From the NCBI GenBank assembly GCA_046316615.1, contig JBKDAN010000042.1, forward strand, positions 23,261-87,260: a stretch of 64,000 bases of DNA, given 5' to 3'. This DNA is from BJHL01 sp040378885. GTDB lineage: Bacteria > Planctomycetota > Phycisphaerae > Phycisphaerales > UBA1924. Every line of letters begins with the position of its first letter. Position 1 is the first letter of the stretch. The position numbers were made by a program, and so were the translations under genes. Below the pieces are notes generated by a model. It was given only the letters and a program-made list of their open reading frames with translations, searched no databases and was not told where the DNA came from. This document shows, piece after piece, positions 1-8,811 of this stretch.

Positions 1-2
1 GG

Positions 3-1613
3 AAGACGGAACTCGAAGCCAAGCGCAAGCAGTATGACGAATCGCAGGCGCAGCTGGACGCGCGTGGCCGTGAACTGGCGAACGCGACGCGTGAAGTGGA
101 GCGGCTGAAGAACGAAGCGGTGACCTTCGCGCGTGAGCGTGAAGAGATGAGCGCTCGCTACGCGAAGGAGCGCGAGCAGCTTGTCGCCGACCTGCAGGCG
201 CGGCTGTCGGAAGAACGCCTGACCTGGGAAAAGGCCAGCAAGGTGACGCTGGACGCAGCGGTCGCTGAGGCGCGCAGCCAGAGCCAACTGAGCGTGAACG
301 AACAGGTGAGCGAACTGACGCAGCAGCTTGATCGCGAGCGTGCGGAGAAGCAGCACTGGGTCACGAATCTGCGTGACGTGGTGGATGAATACGAGCAGCT
401 CTGGTGCATCGAGCGCGGCGAAGCGGCGCGGCTGCACGAAGTCGCGACGCGCCTCCAGAGCGAGACGGGCGAAGCGGATCATGTCGTCGCGACGCTGCGA
501 TCCAAGCTGCGTGAAGAAGTGGAACATCGCAAGAGCACGCGCGAGCAGATTGAGGACATGTCGACACGGCTCGAAGAAGCCGCGGCGCGCGTGGCCCAGC
601 TTGAAAATGAACTGGCCCGCGCAGCCCGCATGCCTCGCAACGAAAGCGGTGAAGATGCGCCGCGGCTGCATCTCGCCCCGGCGACGAGCGGCTGGCGCAG
701 CGCGGAATCAGTGGCACGGCGCGATGAACGCATTCGGCTGATGCGCCGACTGGTGCGTGATCAGGCCGACAAAGTGCGTAAGGGCAGCGAAGCTCTGCGG
801 CGCCGCTACGAGCAGACCGAACAGGTGCTCAAGCAGCGAGCGGAACTTGCGAGCGCACGGCAGCGGATCATTGACGCTGAGCAGCGGTTGCAGAGCTCGA
901 AGGCCAAGACCAAGTCGAGCGTGCTGACGCTGAGCGCGGTCGCGACCGTGGCGATTCTGGGCGGGCTGTCATGGGCGCTGGCTCAGCAGGTCGCACCGGC
1001 CCGATTCATGGCGACCAGCATGATCTCGGCGGACGGTCGCGGACGCGAACTCAACGCCAAGGAACTGGCGGAGTGGAAGACGTATCACGAGAAGGTGCTG
1101 AACGATCCTCGCTTCCATCAAATGGCGAGCGAGCGGTACGGACGCGTGGGCATGGCTGAACTGGCCAGCCCCGCAGCGGTCAAGCAACTGATTGATACGC
1201 GATTGAACGCCGACCAGCGCAATCCGGGCGAGATGGTGCTGACGCTGACGGGCTACGGCTCGACGCGCACCGAGCGAGAGCTCGATGTGCTGACGGTTGC
1301 GTTCACGAGCCAGGCCAACGCGGCGCAGACCGCTCGCGTGGATGGCAGTGTGACGAAGATCGCGCAGGCTTCCAAGACCGGCGATGAACCGCTCGACAAC
1401 ACGCGGCTGTACTGGGCGCTGGCGATGCTGGGCACCGGCCTTGTCGTGTGCTTCGGTACAGCGCTGCTCTTGTGGAAGAAGCTGGCGGGCGCCAAGACGA
1501 AGTTCGAGCACGACACGCAAGTGGCGCAGTTGCTCGACGACGCCAAGTGGGGCACGCCCGAGTTCATCAAGGACACCGAAGTGCCCAAGGAACAGCGACG
1601 CAAGGCGGCATGA
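3..1613 (+). CDS. Coiled-coil membrane protein with Wzz-like topology (5' end outside window)
   Basis: The reading frame is open from the first bases, so the true start lies upstream; an internal GTG at 96 is only the first start-like codon. About 300 residues of charged, heptad-rich coiled coil (Glu/Arg/Ala-rich) come first, then a membrane segment (about 919-985), a roughly 140-residue loop, a second membrane segment (about 1408-1485) and a short basic tail. Two membrane helices around one external loop is the layout of Wzz/chain-length-determinant proteins, and the loop begins with a Wzz-like 'ARFMATSMI' stretch. The long cytoplasmic coiled coil is unusual for Wzz. Role inferred only: envelope or polysaccharide assembly, or a structural protein. 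It is followed by a clear terminator. Confidence 0.6.
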   Translation, partial: KTELEAKRKQYDESQAQLDARGRELANATREVERLKNEAVTFAREREEMSARYAKEREQLVADLQARLSEERLTWEKASKVTLDAAVAEARSQSQLSVNEQVSELTQQLDRERAEKQHWVTNLRDVVDEYEQLWCIERGEAARLHEVATRLQSETGEADHVVATLRSKLREEVEHRKSTREQIEDMSTRLEEAAARVAQLENELARAARMPRNESGEDAPRLHLAPATSGWRSAESVARRDERIRLMRRLVRDQADKVRKGSEALRRRYEQTEQVLKQRAELASARQRIIDAEQRLQSSKAKTKSSVLTLSAVATVAILGGLSWALAQQVAPARFMATSMISADGRGRELNAKELAEWKTYHEKVLNDPRFHQMASERYGRVGMAELASPAAVKQLIDTRLNADQRNPGEMVLTLTGYGSTRTERELDVLTVAFTSQANAAQTARVDGSVTKIAQASKTGDEPLDNTRLYWALAMLGTGLVVCFGTALLLWKKLAGAKTKFEHDTQVAQLLDDAKWGTPEFIKDTEVPKEQRRKAA

Positions 1614-1641
1614 GTTGGCACGATGAGTAAATGAACGAACG

Positions 1642-1667
1642 AGGGGCCGCTTGATGCGGCCCCTTTT
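1642..1667 (+). terminator. Intrinsic terminator after the coiled-coil gene
   Basis: An 8-bp GC stem GGGGCCGC/GCGGCCCC with loop TTGAT is followed by TTTT, about 30 bases after the stop codon. Confidence 0.85.
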
Positions 1668-1689
1668 CATTCGTCTGTGTCCACACACG

Positions 1690-1716
1690 AAAAAGCCCTT
1701 GCAGGTGCACGGGCTT
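1690..1716 (-). terminator. Intrinsic terminator for the sigma/anti-sigma operon
   Basis: On the minus strand an 11-bp stem (AAGCCCGTGCA with TGCAAGGGCTT, one mismatch) runs into TTTTT. It lies 35 bases past the anti-sigma stop and faces the preceding terminator. Confidence 0.75.
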
Positions 1717-1750
1717 CTCTTCTCTCGTCGGTTGTTGAAAGCGAGGCGAC

Positions 1751-2539
1751 TCAGGCGGTGGCGATGAGCAGCACGCGGTCGGCCTTCGCAGGGGTGTTGA
1801 TCTTGGCGACGACGAGGGCGACGCGGGTGCCGGTGCCCAGTTTGGCGACTTCGCGGGCCTGCGTCTGCACGCCGCCGTCAAAGGTGGCGAGTTCGCGCAC
1901 GACGTTGTTGTTGGCATCGAGCTCGACAAGGCGGTAGTTTTCGTTCTCGCGAGCGGGGAGCTTGGCGGCGAAGGCGCGGCCGTGTTCCCAGTCGGGGTGC
2001 GAGACAATGGCGACTTCACCTTCAAAGCCAGCCTCGTTGGCGGTGAAGTGCACCCGGCGCGTGGCGGGGTCGAAGATCGCATCAGCGAACTCGGAACCAA
2101 AGCCAGTGACCCATTCGCCAAGAGCTTGGTTGTTGCTATTGCCGGTGGCGACGACCTTGTTGCTCTGCACGACGTAGAGGAATGAACCGGTGAGCACCAC
2201 ACATGCCGTAAGCAGCCCCAGCGACGCGGCACGCCAGATGGAGCCGCTGCGGCGGTGGCTGGTATTGACGAGTTCGAAGTGCGCGTCGGCTTGGGCGATT
2301 TCCGCATCGACGATCGCACCGTTCACAGCGTCGAGCACGCGGTCACGCAGGCCAGCGTCGGGCTGCACGTTGGGCAGCAGTTCGCCGCCGCCGCTCCAGC
2401 GAGCTTGCTCGGCGATGACATGGCGACGGACGGACTCGGGCGCGGCGGCCAAAGCCTTGTCGAAGGCTTGATGGTCGTCCTGATCAAGCAGGCCGAGCGC
2501 GGCGAGGTTGGCATTTTCGAGCAATTCACGCAAAGTCAT
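1751..2539 (-). CDS. Anti-sigma factor, RskA-like membrane protein
   Basis: This 262-residue protein begins with a helical cytoplasmic segment ('MTLRELLENANLAALGLLD...') typical of RskA-type anti-sigma domains. One membrane helix follows (about residues 105-125, 'LGLLTACVVLTGSFLYVV'), then an extracytoplasmic domain of about 135 residues ending 'VVAKINTPAKADRVLLIATA', which matches the usual RskA C-terminal pattern. Its ATG overlaps the stop of the upstream sigma gene (ATGA, 2536-2539), implying translational coupling and a stoichiometric sigma/anti-sigma pair. No zinc-binding HxxxCxxC motif is seen, consistent with the RskA rather than the ZAS class. The inducing signal is unknown. Confidence 0.8.
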   Translation of the reverse strand: MTLRELLENANLAALGLLDQDDHQAFDKALAAAPESVRRHVIAEQARWSGGGELLPNVQPDAGLRDRVLDAVNGAIVDAEIAQADAHFELVNTSHRRSGSIWRAASLGLLTACVVLTGSFLYVVQSNKVVATGNSNNQALGEWVTGFGSEFADAIFDPATRRVHFTANEAGFEGEVAIVSHPDWEHGRAFAAKLPARENENYRLVELDANNNVVRELATFDGGVQTQAREVAKLGTGTRVALVVAKINTPAKADRVLLIATA

Positions 2540-3120
2540 ACCGTAATCTCCTCACCGGTCCTCTCACGAAGTCGGACCAGTGCCCTGCTGAGCGCGCTCT
2601 TGATAGTGCCAAGAGGCGTGTTCAGTTCCTCCCCGATCTGTCGCAGCGTTTGTCCGCCCAGGTAAGCCCGTTTGACGACGGTCTTCTGAAGTTCGGGCAA
2701 CGCATCAATCCGTTTCATCAAACCAACGAGACGATCATCCTGATCCATGCGCGAGGTCGTCTGTGCGGCCTCGGGCGCGGCTGTGGAGAGCGGATGGTCG
2801 AGACTGGTAGCCTTGAGGCGAGCGCGATTGCGCCGCAGCTTGTCTACCAAGTGACGCCGGCTGATGAGCATGACCCATGTGACCAGCGCCGCTTTGTCCT
2901 GATCGAACCGACCTGCCGTCCTCCACAGACGGATGAAAACTTCCTGCACCGCGTCTTCGGCTTCCGTCTTGGACGGGAGCGTTTGGACGGCCATGCGGTA
3001 AACCAACGAACCAAAGCGGTCGTAGAGCTCTGCGATTGCAGCCTCGTCGTTTGCCGCCACGCGCTGCATGAGCGCCATGTCGGCTCGCACTGGTTCAGAT
3101 TGGTTCCGGCCTGCCCCCAT
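2536..3120 (-). CDS. ECF RNA polymerase sigma factor, SigK-like
   Basis: About 194 residues. Region 2 is visible as 'YDRFGSLVYRMAVQTL' followed by 'AEDAVQEVFIRLWR', and region 4 as 'LPELQKTVVKRAYLGGQTLR' followed by 'IGEELNTPLGTIKSALSRAL'. The 'GTIKSALSRALVRLR' helix-turn-helix is typical of sigma factors paired with RskA anti-sigma factors. The ATG at 3120 is preferred because AAGGAT lies just upstream and the longer frame codes for unlikely protein; a second candidate is the Met of 'MALMQRV'. The stop overlaps the anti-sigma start. It probably directs RNA polymerase to an envelope or redox stress regulon and autoregulates this operon. Confidence 0.88.
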   Translation of the reverse strand: MGAGRNQSEPVRADMALMQRVAANDEAAIAELYDRFGSLVYRMAVQTLPSKTEAEDAVQEVFIRLWRTAGRFDQDKAALVTWVMLISRRHLVDKLRRNRARLKATSLDHPLSTAAPEAAQTTSRMDQDDRLVGLMKRIDALPELQKTVVKRAYLGGQTLRQIGEELNTPLGTIKSALSRALVRLRERTGEEITV

Positions 3121-3461
3121 GAATGGGCATCCTTCATTCTCTGTTCGGCGACGGGTTGTGCACACGATTCCACGATCGCGGGCATACCTGACTGAAACCG
3201 AAACGAGCTGCAGAAAGCTCACGAGCCTGTACGCAAGGTGCATCCAACAGGTTGCTTGCGGCATCGAAAAATGCGGTTGCATGGAGAGGATGTGGGCGTA
3301 GTTGCAACAACGCATAAGTACGTGTTGTGTAAGGGTGTTGCAATTCTTGAAATCTTGCTTGTGCCCTTGTGAAAATCTGATAGACTGTGCCCAGTCCGGG
3401 GAGGGCACTGGTGGGTGGTTGGTGCGCCCAGCAGAAGTATCGCAGAACAGGAACCGCAGCG

Positions 3462-4262
3462 ATGCAACCTCGTGGTGACATCTCCAATCGTCGAGCGCGT
3501 GCAGGGTTCACGTTGCTTGATGTCATTGTGAGCATCGCGGTGATCGCGCTGCTCATCTCGATTCTGCTGCCCTCTTTGCACAAAGCCAACGAGAGCGCCC
3601 GCCGGGTGGCGTGCCAGAGCAACATCCGCCAGATTGGCATCGGCGTGCTGACGTACGCGGATGACTACGCGGGCCACATTCCGATCAGCGCGTTTCTGCG
3701 CTCGGGTGATGTGAAGCAGCCGCAGCAGATGATCACGTTGCGACTGGGTGATGAACAGCGCAACTGGCTGAACACCGAAGCAACGTGGGACGGCCTGGGC
3801 ATGCTGCACAGCAACCAGTATCTGACCTCCCCCGGCGTGTACTACTGCCCCAGCCACCGCGGCGAAAATCGCTTCGCGAACGTCGCGGATACCTGGAACT
3901 CGGACGAAGGCGAGATCATCGGCAACTATCACTACCGCGGCGAAGGGCCGGCGGGCGTTGATCGTCGCACGGGTCAGCCCATCGGCTTCACGGGCCTGCT
4001 CGCGCAAATTGATCCTCAGCAGACCAGTCTGATTGCTGACGGCATGCGTGTGCGGGCGGACTTCAACCACCAGGTTGGTGCGAACTTCTTCCGGGCCGAC
4101 CTCAGCGTGCTGTGGTTTGCTGATCCGGGACGCCGACTGCTCGCCGCACTGCCCACGAGTCTGAACGACGCAAACTCGGCCACGGTGCAGAATGCATGGG
4201 CCTGGTATGACCGCTCGACTGGCATTCCGAACGTGGTGCCCGGCGATGACACGTCGCGCTGA
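3462..4262 (+). CDS. Prepilin-type N-terminal cleavage/methylation protein
   Basis: 266 residues starting 'MQPRGDISNRRARAGFTLLD', a type III signal: the basic leader is cut after Gly and followed by the hydrophobic helix 'VIVSIAVIALLISILLPSL'. The position after FTLL is Asp rather than the usual Glu5. The segment 'ARRVACQSNIRQIGIGVLTY' and the Cys-containing 'YYCPSH' are typical of the large planctomycete family of pseudopilin-like proteins. Such proteins use the type II secretion/type IV pilus prepilin peptidase. No secretion operon is adjacent, so this is one of the scattered single copies found in this lineage. The ATG at 3462 is favoured over an upstream GTG at 3387. Confidence 0.8.
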   Translation: MQPRGDISNRRARAGFTLLDVIVSIAVIALLISILLPSLHKANESARRVACQSNIRQIGIGVLTYADDYAGHIPISAFLRSGDVKQPQQMITLRLGDEQRNWLNTEATWDGLGMLHSNQYLTSPGVYYCPSHRGENRFANVADTWNSDEGEIIGNYHYRGEGPAGVDRRTGQPIGFTGLLAQIDPQQTSLIADGMRVRADFNHQVGANFFRADLSVLWFADPGRRLLAALPTSLNDANSATVQNAWAWYDRSTGIPNVVPGDDTSR

Positions 4263-4430
4263 GTGACACCAGTTGTGTGACACCATGGCTTGCGGGCTCG
4301 TTTGCATCCGAGCCGCCCCACTGCCCCCTTTCTACACCGCTGATCGCAGCGTTCAACGCTGATTTCTCACATTTTCGGCATCGTGAGCCTGTTGACGAAA
4401 CGGGCGACAGCACGGGGCATCTGAACGGCC

Positions 4431-5003
4431 ATGCTGACACCTGACCTGCTTCGTGCGAGCTTTGAAAAGGGCCTTGGATACGACCAGTACGTGGCAAGCG
4501 GCTCGCTTGACCAGCAACAGTCGTGGCGAGCCTTTGGCGCGAAGGTGGCGTTGACTACGGCACAGCAGGAGCTGCTTGCGGGGATGACCCGCCGACTGAA
4601 CATCTTGGTCATCTCGGGCACGTGGTGCGGCGACTGCGTGCAGCAGGTCCCGATGCTTGATGCGATTGCGCGGGCCAATCCCAAGACGCTGCAACTGCGG
4701 CTGGTAGACCGTGACGAACACAAGGGGCTGTCCGACGCGGTGAAGATCTGCGGCGGCAACCGCGTGCCGACGGTGTTGTTTCTGAACGAGGACTACGAGT
4801 TTCTGGGCCTGTATGGCGACAAGTCGCTGTCACGCCTGCGGGCGCAGGCTCAGAAGGCGTTGGGGGCGGCGTGCATGTTGCCCGGAGCCAGCGTTGCGAG
4901 CGACGAGCTGTCGGCGACGTTGCAGGATTGGGTCAGCGAGGTGGAACGCGCCCACCTGATTGCAAGGCTGAGCCCGCGACTGCGGCAGCGGCACGGGGAC
5001 TGA
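4431..5003 (+). CDS. Thioredoxin-fold protein with CGDC active site
   Basis: 190 residues, no signal peptide, so probably cytoplasmic. The thioredoxin core is clear: 'LNILVISGTWCGDCVQQVPM' gives strand-loop-helix with the redox motif CGDC, and 'VPTVLFLNEDYEFLGLYGDK' supplies the cis-Pro strand. The N-terminal 60 residues ('SFEKGLGYDQYVASG') are shared by a bacterial thioredoxin family annotated simply as 'thioredoxin family protein'. Likely a disulfide reductase of unknown partner. It stands alone between two unrelated genes. Confidence 0.8.
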   Translation: MLTPDLLRASFEKGLGYDQYVASGSLDQQQSWRAFGAKVALTTAQQELLAGMTRRLNILVISGTWCGDCVQQVPMLDAIARANPKTLQLRLVDRDEHKGLSDAVKICGGNRVPTVLFLNEDYEFLGLYGDKSLSRLRAQAQKALGAACMLPGASVASDELSATLQDWVSEVERAHLIARLSPRLRQRHGD

Positions 5004-5289
5004 GGCCCGTACCACACTTATCGGCGGGTGCCGGTGGGAAGTGAGGCAAAATTTGCGGGTTGAAGCAACGTAAGCCCTTGACACTGCGAAAGATTCCGCG
5101 GATCGTATGAACTGTCAGAGGAGTCGAGAGAGAGACGCCCCCTGACAACTCGGTTGCCGGCATGGCCCGGCACTTCGCGCGTGTGTACTCGCGAAGCTGT
5201 CTCTGCACCCGCGTTAACACGTGAAACGCGTGCGTGGAGACGTTGTATTCATGTTGCCCCGCCGAAAGGCGCGGCGAGGAGAGATAGAA

Positions 5290-6084
5290 ATGCAGAAGGC
5301 TCTTTTGAATGTGGCGATGATCGCCATCGTCGCCGGTTCGGCCAACGCCGCGGTGGTGTACAGCCGCACGGCCCCCAACGTACCGTCGAGTGCTTTCAAC
5401 CCCGGCCCTTGGCTCGGTAGCGCCGACGACGGCCTGCCCGCCAGCACGCAGCAGATGATCACTTGGGACGACGTGGGCGTCGACCCCGCCGTGATGGGCT
5501 CGAACACCGTGCTCGAAGTCACCCGCATCACCTTCGGCATCCGCCGCGCGGCTGGCGCTCCGGCATCGTCGCTCAATGTGTACGCCACGCAGTGGAACCC
5601 GGCCGCGTTGAGCCTGGATGAACTGCTGGGTGCTGCTGTGCCCCCGGCGACCGACTTCCTGGCTGGCACGATCAACATGCCCGCTCGCGTCGGCACGGGC
5701 TTCCTCACGGAAGAGTTCTCGCTGGGCAATGGCGTCACCCCCCTCTTCAACGTCGGCCTGATCTACGGCCTCTACAGCAACACCAACGTCGGCGGCTTCA
5801 GCATCGGTCTGCAGTTCGGCGGCACGTTCGCTCAAACCGGCGCTCGCTGGGTGATTCCGACCGCCGCAGGCCAGACCGTGGGCACGGCGGCCGATTCGTT
5901 CTGGCTGACGGATCCTCAGCAAGTTGGTGTCGCCGCTGCTGACCTGGGCGCCTTCGGCGGCTTTGGTCTTGGCGCAAACAACAACTCGTTCTACATGATC
6001 GTGGAAGGCAACGCGATTCCCACCCCCGGCGCTCTCGCGATCGCTGGCCTTGGTGGTCTGCTGGCCGCGCGTCGTCGCCGCTAA
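5290..6084 (+). CDS. Secreted PEP-CTERM-like protein
   Basis: 264 residues. A short signal peptide ('MQKALLNVAMIAIVAGSANA') follows a strong ribosome binding site (GAGGAGA), which fixes the start at 5290 although the frame extends to 5221. The mature part is rich in small and hydrophobic residues and looks like a beta-sandwich domain. The C-terminus 'IPTPGALAIAGLGGLLAARR' plus RR has the PEP-CTERM layout: Pro-rich motif, hydrophobic helix and Arg cluster. In planctomycetes this tail is thought to be processed by exosortase for surface display. A strong terminator follows at 6134-6171. Function of the exported domain is unknown. Confidence 0.8.
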   Translation: MQKALLNVAMIAIVAGSANAAVVYSRTAPNVPSSAFNPGPWLGSADDGLPASTQQMITWDDVGVDPAVMGSNTVLEVTRITFGIRRAAGAPASSLNVYATQWNPAALSLDELLGAAVPPATDFLAGTINMPARVGTGFLTEEFSLGNGVTPLFNVGLIYGLYSNTNVGGFSIGLQFGGTFAQTGARWVIPTAAGQTVGTAADSFWLTDPQQVGVAAADLGAFGGFGLGANNNSFYMIVEGNAIPTPGALAIAGLGGLLAARRRR

Positions 6085-6133
6085 GCATGGTTTCTCTGTT
6101 CTTCAAGGACGAATTCGCAACCTCGCTCCTTCG

Positions 6134-6171
6134 CACGCCCCGAGCCTCGCGCTCGGGGCGTGTGTTTTTTT
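6134..6171 (+). terminator. Intrinsic terminator after the PEP-CTERM gene
   Basis: A 12-bp perfect stem CACGCCCCGAGC/GCTCGGGGCGTG with a 5-base loop is followed by TGTTTTTTT. Confidence 0.92.
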
Positions 6172-6188
6172 GGGGCGCGCTGCACGCA

Positions 6189-6680
6189 TCACGCGACGAG
6201 TGCGTCGCTGATGCTCGCGGGCGTCATGCCGGCCATGGGGTAGTGCAGGCACATCGCTTCGCCCAAGTGCTGGGGCTGGGCGAGGACGAACTGCACCTGG
6301 TGCCCCACTTTCCAGCCGGTGAAGCGCAGGGCGCGGACCAGATGCTCCTGTGTGGTGCAGGCGAGGAGCATGGGGTTGCCGTAGCGATCGGTGCGCAGTT
6401 CAAGCGGCAGCAACTTGAACTGCCACGCTTGCCGACGATTGAGCACGTCGATGGCGCGAGACTGCACGGGGTAGGTGCGCGGATCAATGGTGGGCGCGAA
6501 CGACGCGAACTGCTCGGCCCAGGCGCGTTCGACGGCGTTGGGCGAGACGCCGAACATTTCTTCTGCGATGACGCCGAAGGGGCCGCCGCGGGTTTTCTGC
6601 GCCTCGAGCACAAGATCGCGCTGTTGGCTGGTGAGAACGTTGTGCTTGACGAGAAGATCGCCTAGGTGAAGATGTTGCAT
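6189..6680 (-). CDS. Stand-alone GspE/MshE N-terminal domain protein
   Basis: 163 residues. The start 'LGDLLVKHNVLTSQQRDLVL' and the following 'FGVSPNAVERAWAEQFA' match the two-helix repeats of the T2SS ATPase N-terminal domain (GspE_N/MshEN), which normally precedes the ATPase in GspE/PilB proteins. Here it occurs without any Walker motif. Some MshEN domains bind cyclic di-GMP, so a regulatory or adaptor role is possible but unproven. The second half ('RRQAWQFKLLPLELRTDRYG') resembles the part of the domain that packs after the repeats. It is convergent with the PEP-CTERM gene. Confidence 0.65.
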   Translation of the reverse strand: MQHLHLGDLLVKHNVLTSQQRDLVLEAQKTRGGPFGVIAEEMFGVSPNAVERAWAEQFASFAPTIDPRTYPVQSRAIDVLNRRQAWQFKLLPLELRTDRYGNPMLLACTTQEHLVRALRFTGWKVGHQVQFVLAQPQHLGEAMCLHYPMAGMTPASISDALVA

Positions 6681-7108
6681 GTTCCGCGCACTCCATGTGC
6701 CGGCGGTCGTTTCAGCGACCTTCGGCGAGAGGTGGCATCGGCGTGAACGGCGTGCGAGTGGGCAGCAGGTGTGATGTTCGTGCGTGCTGGCGATGGTTGG
6801 AAGCGGCGTGGAGCGCGTGGTGAAGAGCTGCGTGCGATGCGAACTGCACGCGGCGTGCGGGAGGAATGTGGACGCTGGGCGAGAAATTCCGGCAAAGAGA
6901 CTTGCACGAGCGGGGGACGAATGGGAGGGGCTGCAAGTGCATGCAGGGGCGGATGCTGCGCGGCGGGCGGATTTCTGGGGCGTGCAAATCCGCAGGTGGT
7001 TCCAAGTCGCGTGACACCGATTTCTCAGACCCGGCGAATACTTGCATAGACAGGTCCGGTAGTTGTTACTCTTGGCTTTCCAGTTCGGGGCGGTTCATCG
7101 GAGTACGC
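6681..7108. other. Intergenic region, no gene recognised
   Basis: Several short overlapping frames occur on both strands, but none has a ribosome binding site plus convincing protein. A weak promoter-like pair (TTGCAT, 17 bases, GTTACT at 7042-7070) lies just before the phytoene desaturase gene. I see nothing else. Confidence 0.5.
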
Positions 7109-8701
7109 ATGGCAGGTTCCAAGGTCATCGTGATTGGCGGCGGGTTGGCGGGTCTGGCGAGTGCGGTCGAACTTTCGACGCTGGGCGCACAGGTCACGCT
7201 CATTGAGCGCAACCAGCACCTGGGCGGGAAGATGAACGTGCTGACGGAAGAGACGGCCAAGGGCCGCTTCACGTTTGACATGGGGCCGACGATCATCACG
7301 CTGCCGCAGGTGCTGCGTGGCATTGTGCGGCGCAGCGGGCGAAAGGTTGAGGACTACATCAACCTCATCAATCTCGATCCGCAGTGGCGCTGCATGTATG
7401 AAGATGGCAAGGTCATCGATCTGCGGCTGAAGGTCGCGGACATGCAGAAGGAACTGGAAGCAAAGTTCCCCGGCACTGATGCCGCGAGCGGGTACAAGGC
7501 GTTTGTGGATTACAGCCGGCGCATGATGCGGCTGTCGGAGAAGGTCTTCTACTACCGCGACCTTGGCGGCGTGGCGGACATGATGAAGAAGCCGCCCAGC
7601 GAGCCGGGACTGCTGGGCGATGTGATGGCGATGCGGATGTACAGCACCGTGTCGGGCACGATTGAGAAGTACGTGACAGAGCCGCATGTGCGGCAGATGT
7701 GCGAACACTTCCTGCAGTATGTGGGGTCGTCGCCTTTCCTCGCGCCGGCGATTCTCTCGCTGATCGCGGCGGCACAGGTGGATCACGGCTGCTGGTATGC
7801 GATGAGCCCCGATGGCCAGTATGGTGGCACGCGCTGCGTGGCTCGCACGCTGGAACGCATCGCACGCGAGAACAACATCAACATCATCACGGGCGTGGGT
7901 GTCAAGAAGCTCGAAACGGCGGGCGATGTCGTCACCGGCGTGATTCTGGATGACGGCCGCAGCCTGACGGCGGATGCCATCGTGAGCAACTGCGACGTGC
8001 AGCGCACGTATCGAGACTTGCTTGCAACGCCTCGTGCGCACCGCGAACAGAAGGCCATCGCGGCGGACTACACGCCTGCGTGCAGCGGCGTGGTGTTCTA
8101 CCTGGGGCTTGATCGTCAGTACGACCACTTCAAGCACCATGACTTCCTGTTCAGCAAGAACAGTCATGACGAGTTCAATGACATCTACACCAAGGGCATT
8201 CCGGCGCGCGATCCCACGCTGTACCTTGCGGTGCCCAGCCGAACCGACCCGACGCAGGCACCGAAGGGGTGCGAGTCGCTCTACATCCTGATTCACACGC
8301 CTTACATGCGGCCCGGCCAGCAGTGGGAAGGACCCGGCGGGCTGCTTGAGCAGTATCGTCCGGTGGTGATGGACAAGATGAAGCGCATGGGCTGCCCTGA
8401 TATCGAGCAGCACATCGTGGTGGAGAAGCATCTGACGCCGCAGAGCATTGATCGCATGTACAACGCTGAAGGCGGCGCGATCTACGGGCTTGCGAGCCAC
8501 GGCAAACTCAAGGGCGGCTTCAAGCCCAAGAACCGCAGCCGGGTGTTCAAGAACATGTACCTCGCTGGTGGCAGCGCGAACCCCGGACCCGGCGTGCCCA
8601 TGGTGCTGATGAGCGGCGTGACGGCGGCTCGCTGTGTGGGCGTGGATGTCGGCCTCACGAGCCAGCAGACGGTGGAGATGGGGCAGGGCATCGAGGTGTG
8701 A
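7109..8701 (+). CDS. CrtI-type phytoene desaturase family oxidoreductase
   Basis: 530 residues. The FAD-binding Rossmann motif is at the N-terminus ('VIVIGGGLAGLASAVELS', then 'IERNQHLGGKMNV'), and the C-terminal FAD motif is 'NMYLAGGSANPGPGVPMVLM', both characteristic of CrtI/CrtN carotenoid desaturases and related squalene-forming HpnE-like enzymes. Central signatures such as 'FDMGPTIITLPQVL' agree. ATG 7109 has GGAG nine bases upstream. Likely substrate is a C30 or C40 polyene (carotenoid or squalene pathway), but no synthase gene is adjacent to decide. Probably membrane-associated. It ends just before a strong terminator, so it is monocistronic. Confidence 0.85.
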   Translation: MAGSKVIVIGGGLAGLASAVELSTLGAQVTLIERNQHLGGKMNVLTEETAKGRFTFDMGPTIITLPQVLRGIVRRSGRKVEDYINLINLDPQWRCMYEDGKVIDLRLKVADMQKELEAKFPGTDAASGYKAFVDYSRRMMRLSEKVFYYRDLGGVADMMKKPPSEPGLLGDVMAMRMYSTVSGTIEKYVTEPHVRQMCEHFLQYVGSSPFLAPAILSLIAAAQVDHGCWYAMSPDGQYGGTRCVARTLERIARENNINIITGVGVKKLETAGDVVTGVILDDGRSLTADAIVSNCDVQRTYRDLLATPRAHREQKAIAADYTPACSGVVFYLGLDRQYDHFKHHDFLFSKNSHDEFNDIYTKGIPARDPTLYLAVPSRTDPTQAPKGCESLYILIHTPYMRPGQQWEGPGGLLEQYRPVVMDKMKRMGCPDIEQHIVVEKHLTPQSIDRMYNAEGGAIYGLASHGKLKGGFKPKNRSRVFKNMYLAGGSANPGPGVPMVLMSGVTAARCVGVDVGLTSQQTVEMGQGIEV

Positions 8702-8723
8702 TGCAAGTTGGAAGCACATGATG

Positions 8724-8753
8724 AAAAACCCCGCGAGTGATCGCGGGGTTTTT
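8724..8753 (+). terminator. Intrinsic terminator after the desaturase gene
   Basis: Stem AAAAACCCCGCGA/TCGCGGGGTTTTT with a short loop; symmetrical, so it can also stop the convergent dockerin-like gene. Confidence 0.92.
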
Positions 8754-8811
8754 GCTTTACACGTCAGTCAATCGATGCAACTGCTGCGCTCAGCGGTCTA
8801 CCAAAGATGCA

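Noticed and set aside
4102..4497. 131-codon minus-strand frame behind the pseudopilin gene
   Set aside because: Overlaps the pseudopilin gene antisense, has no ribosome binding site and no recognisable domain.
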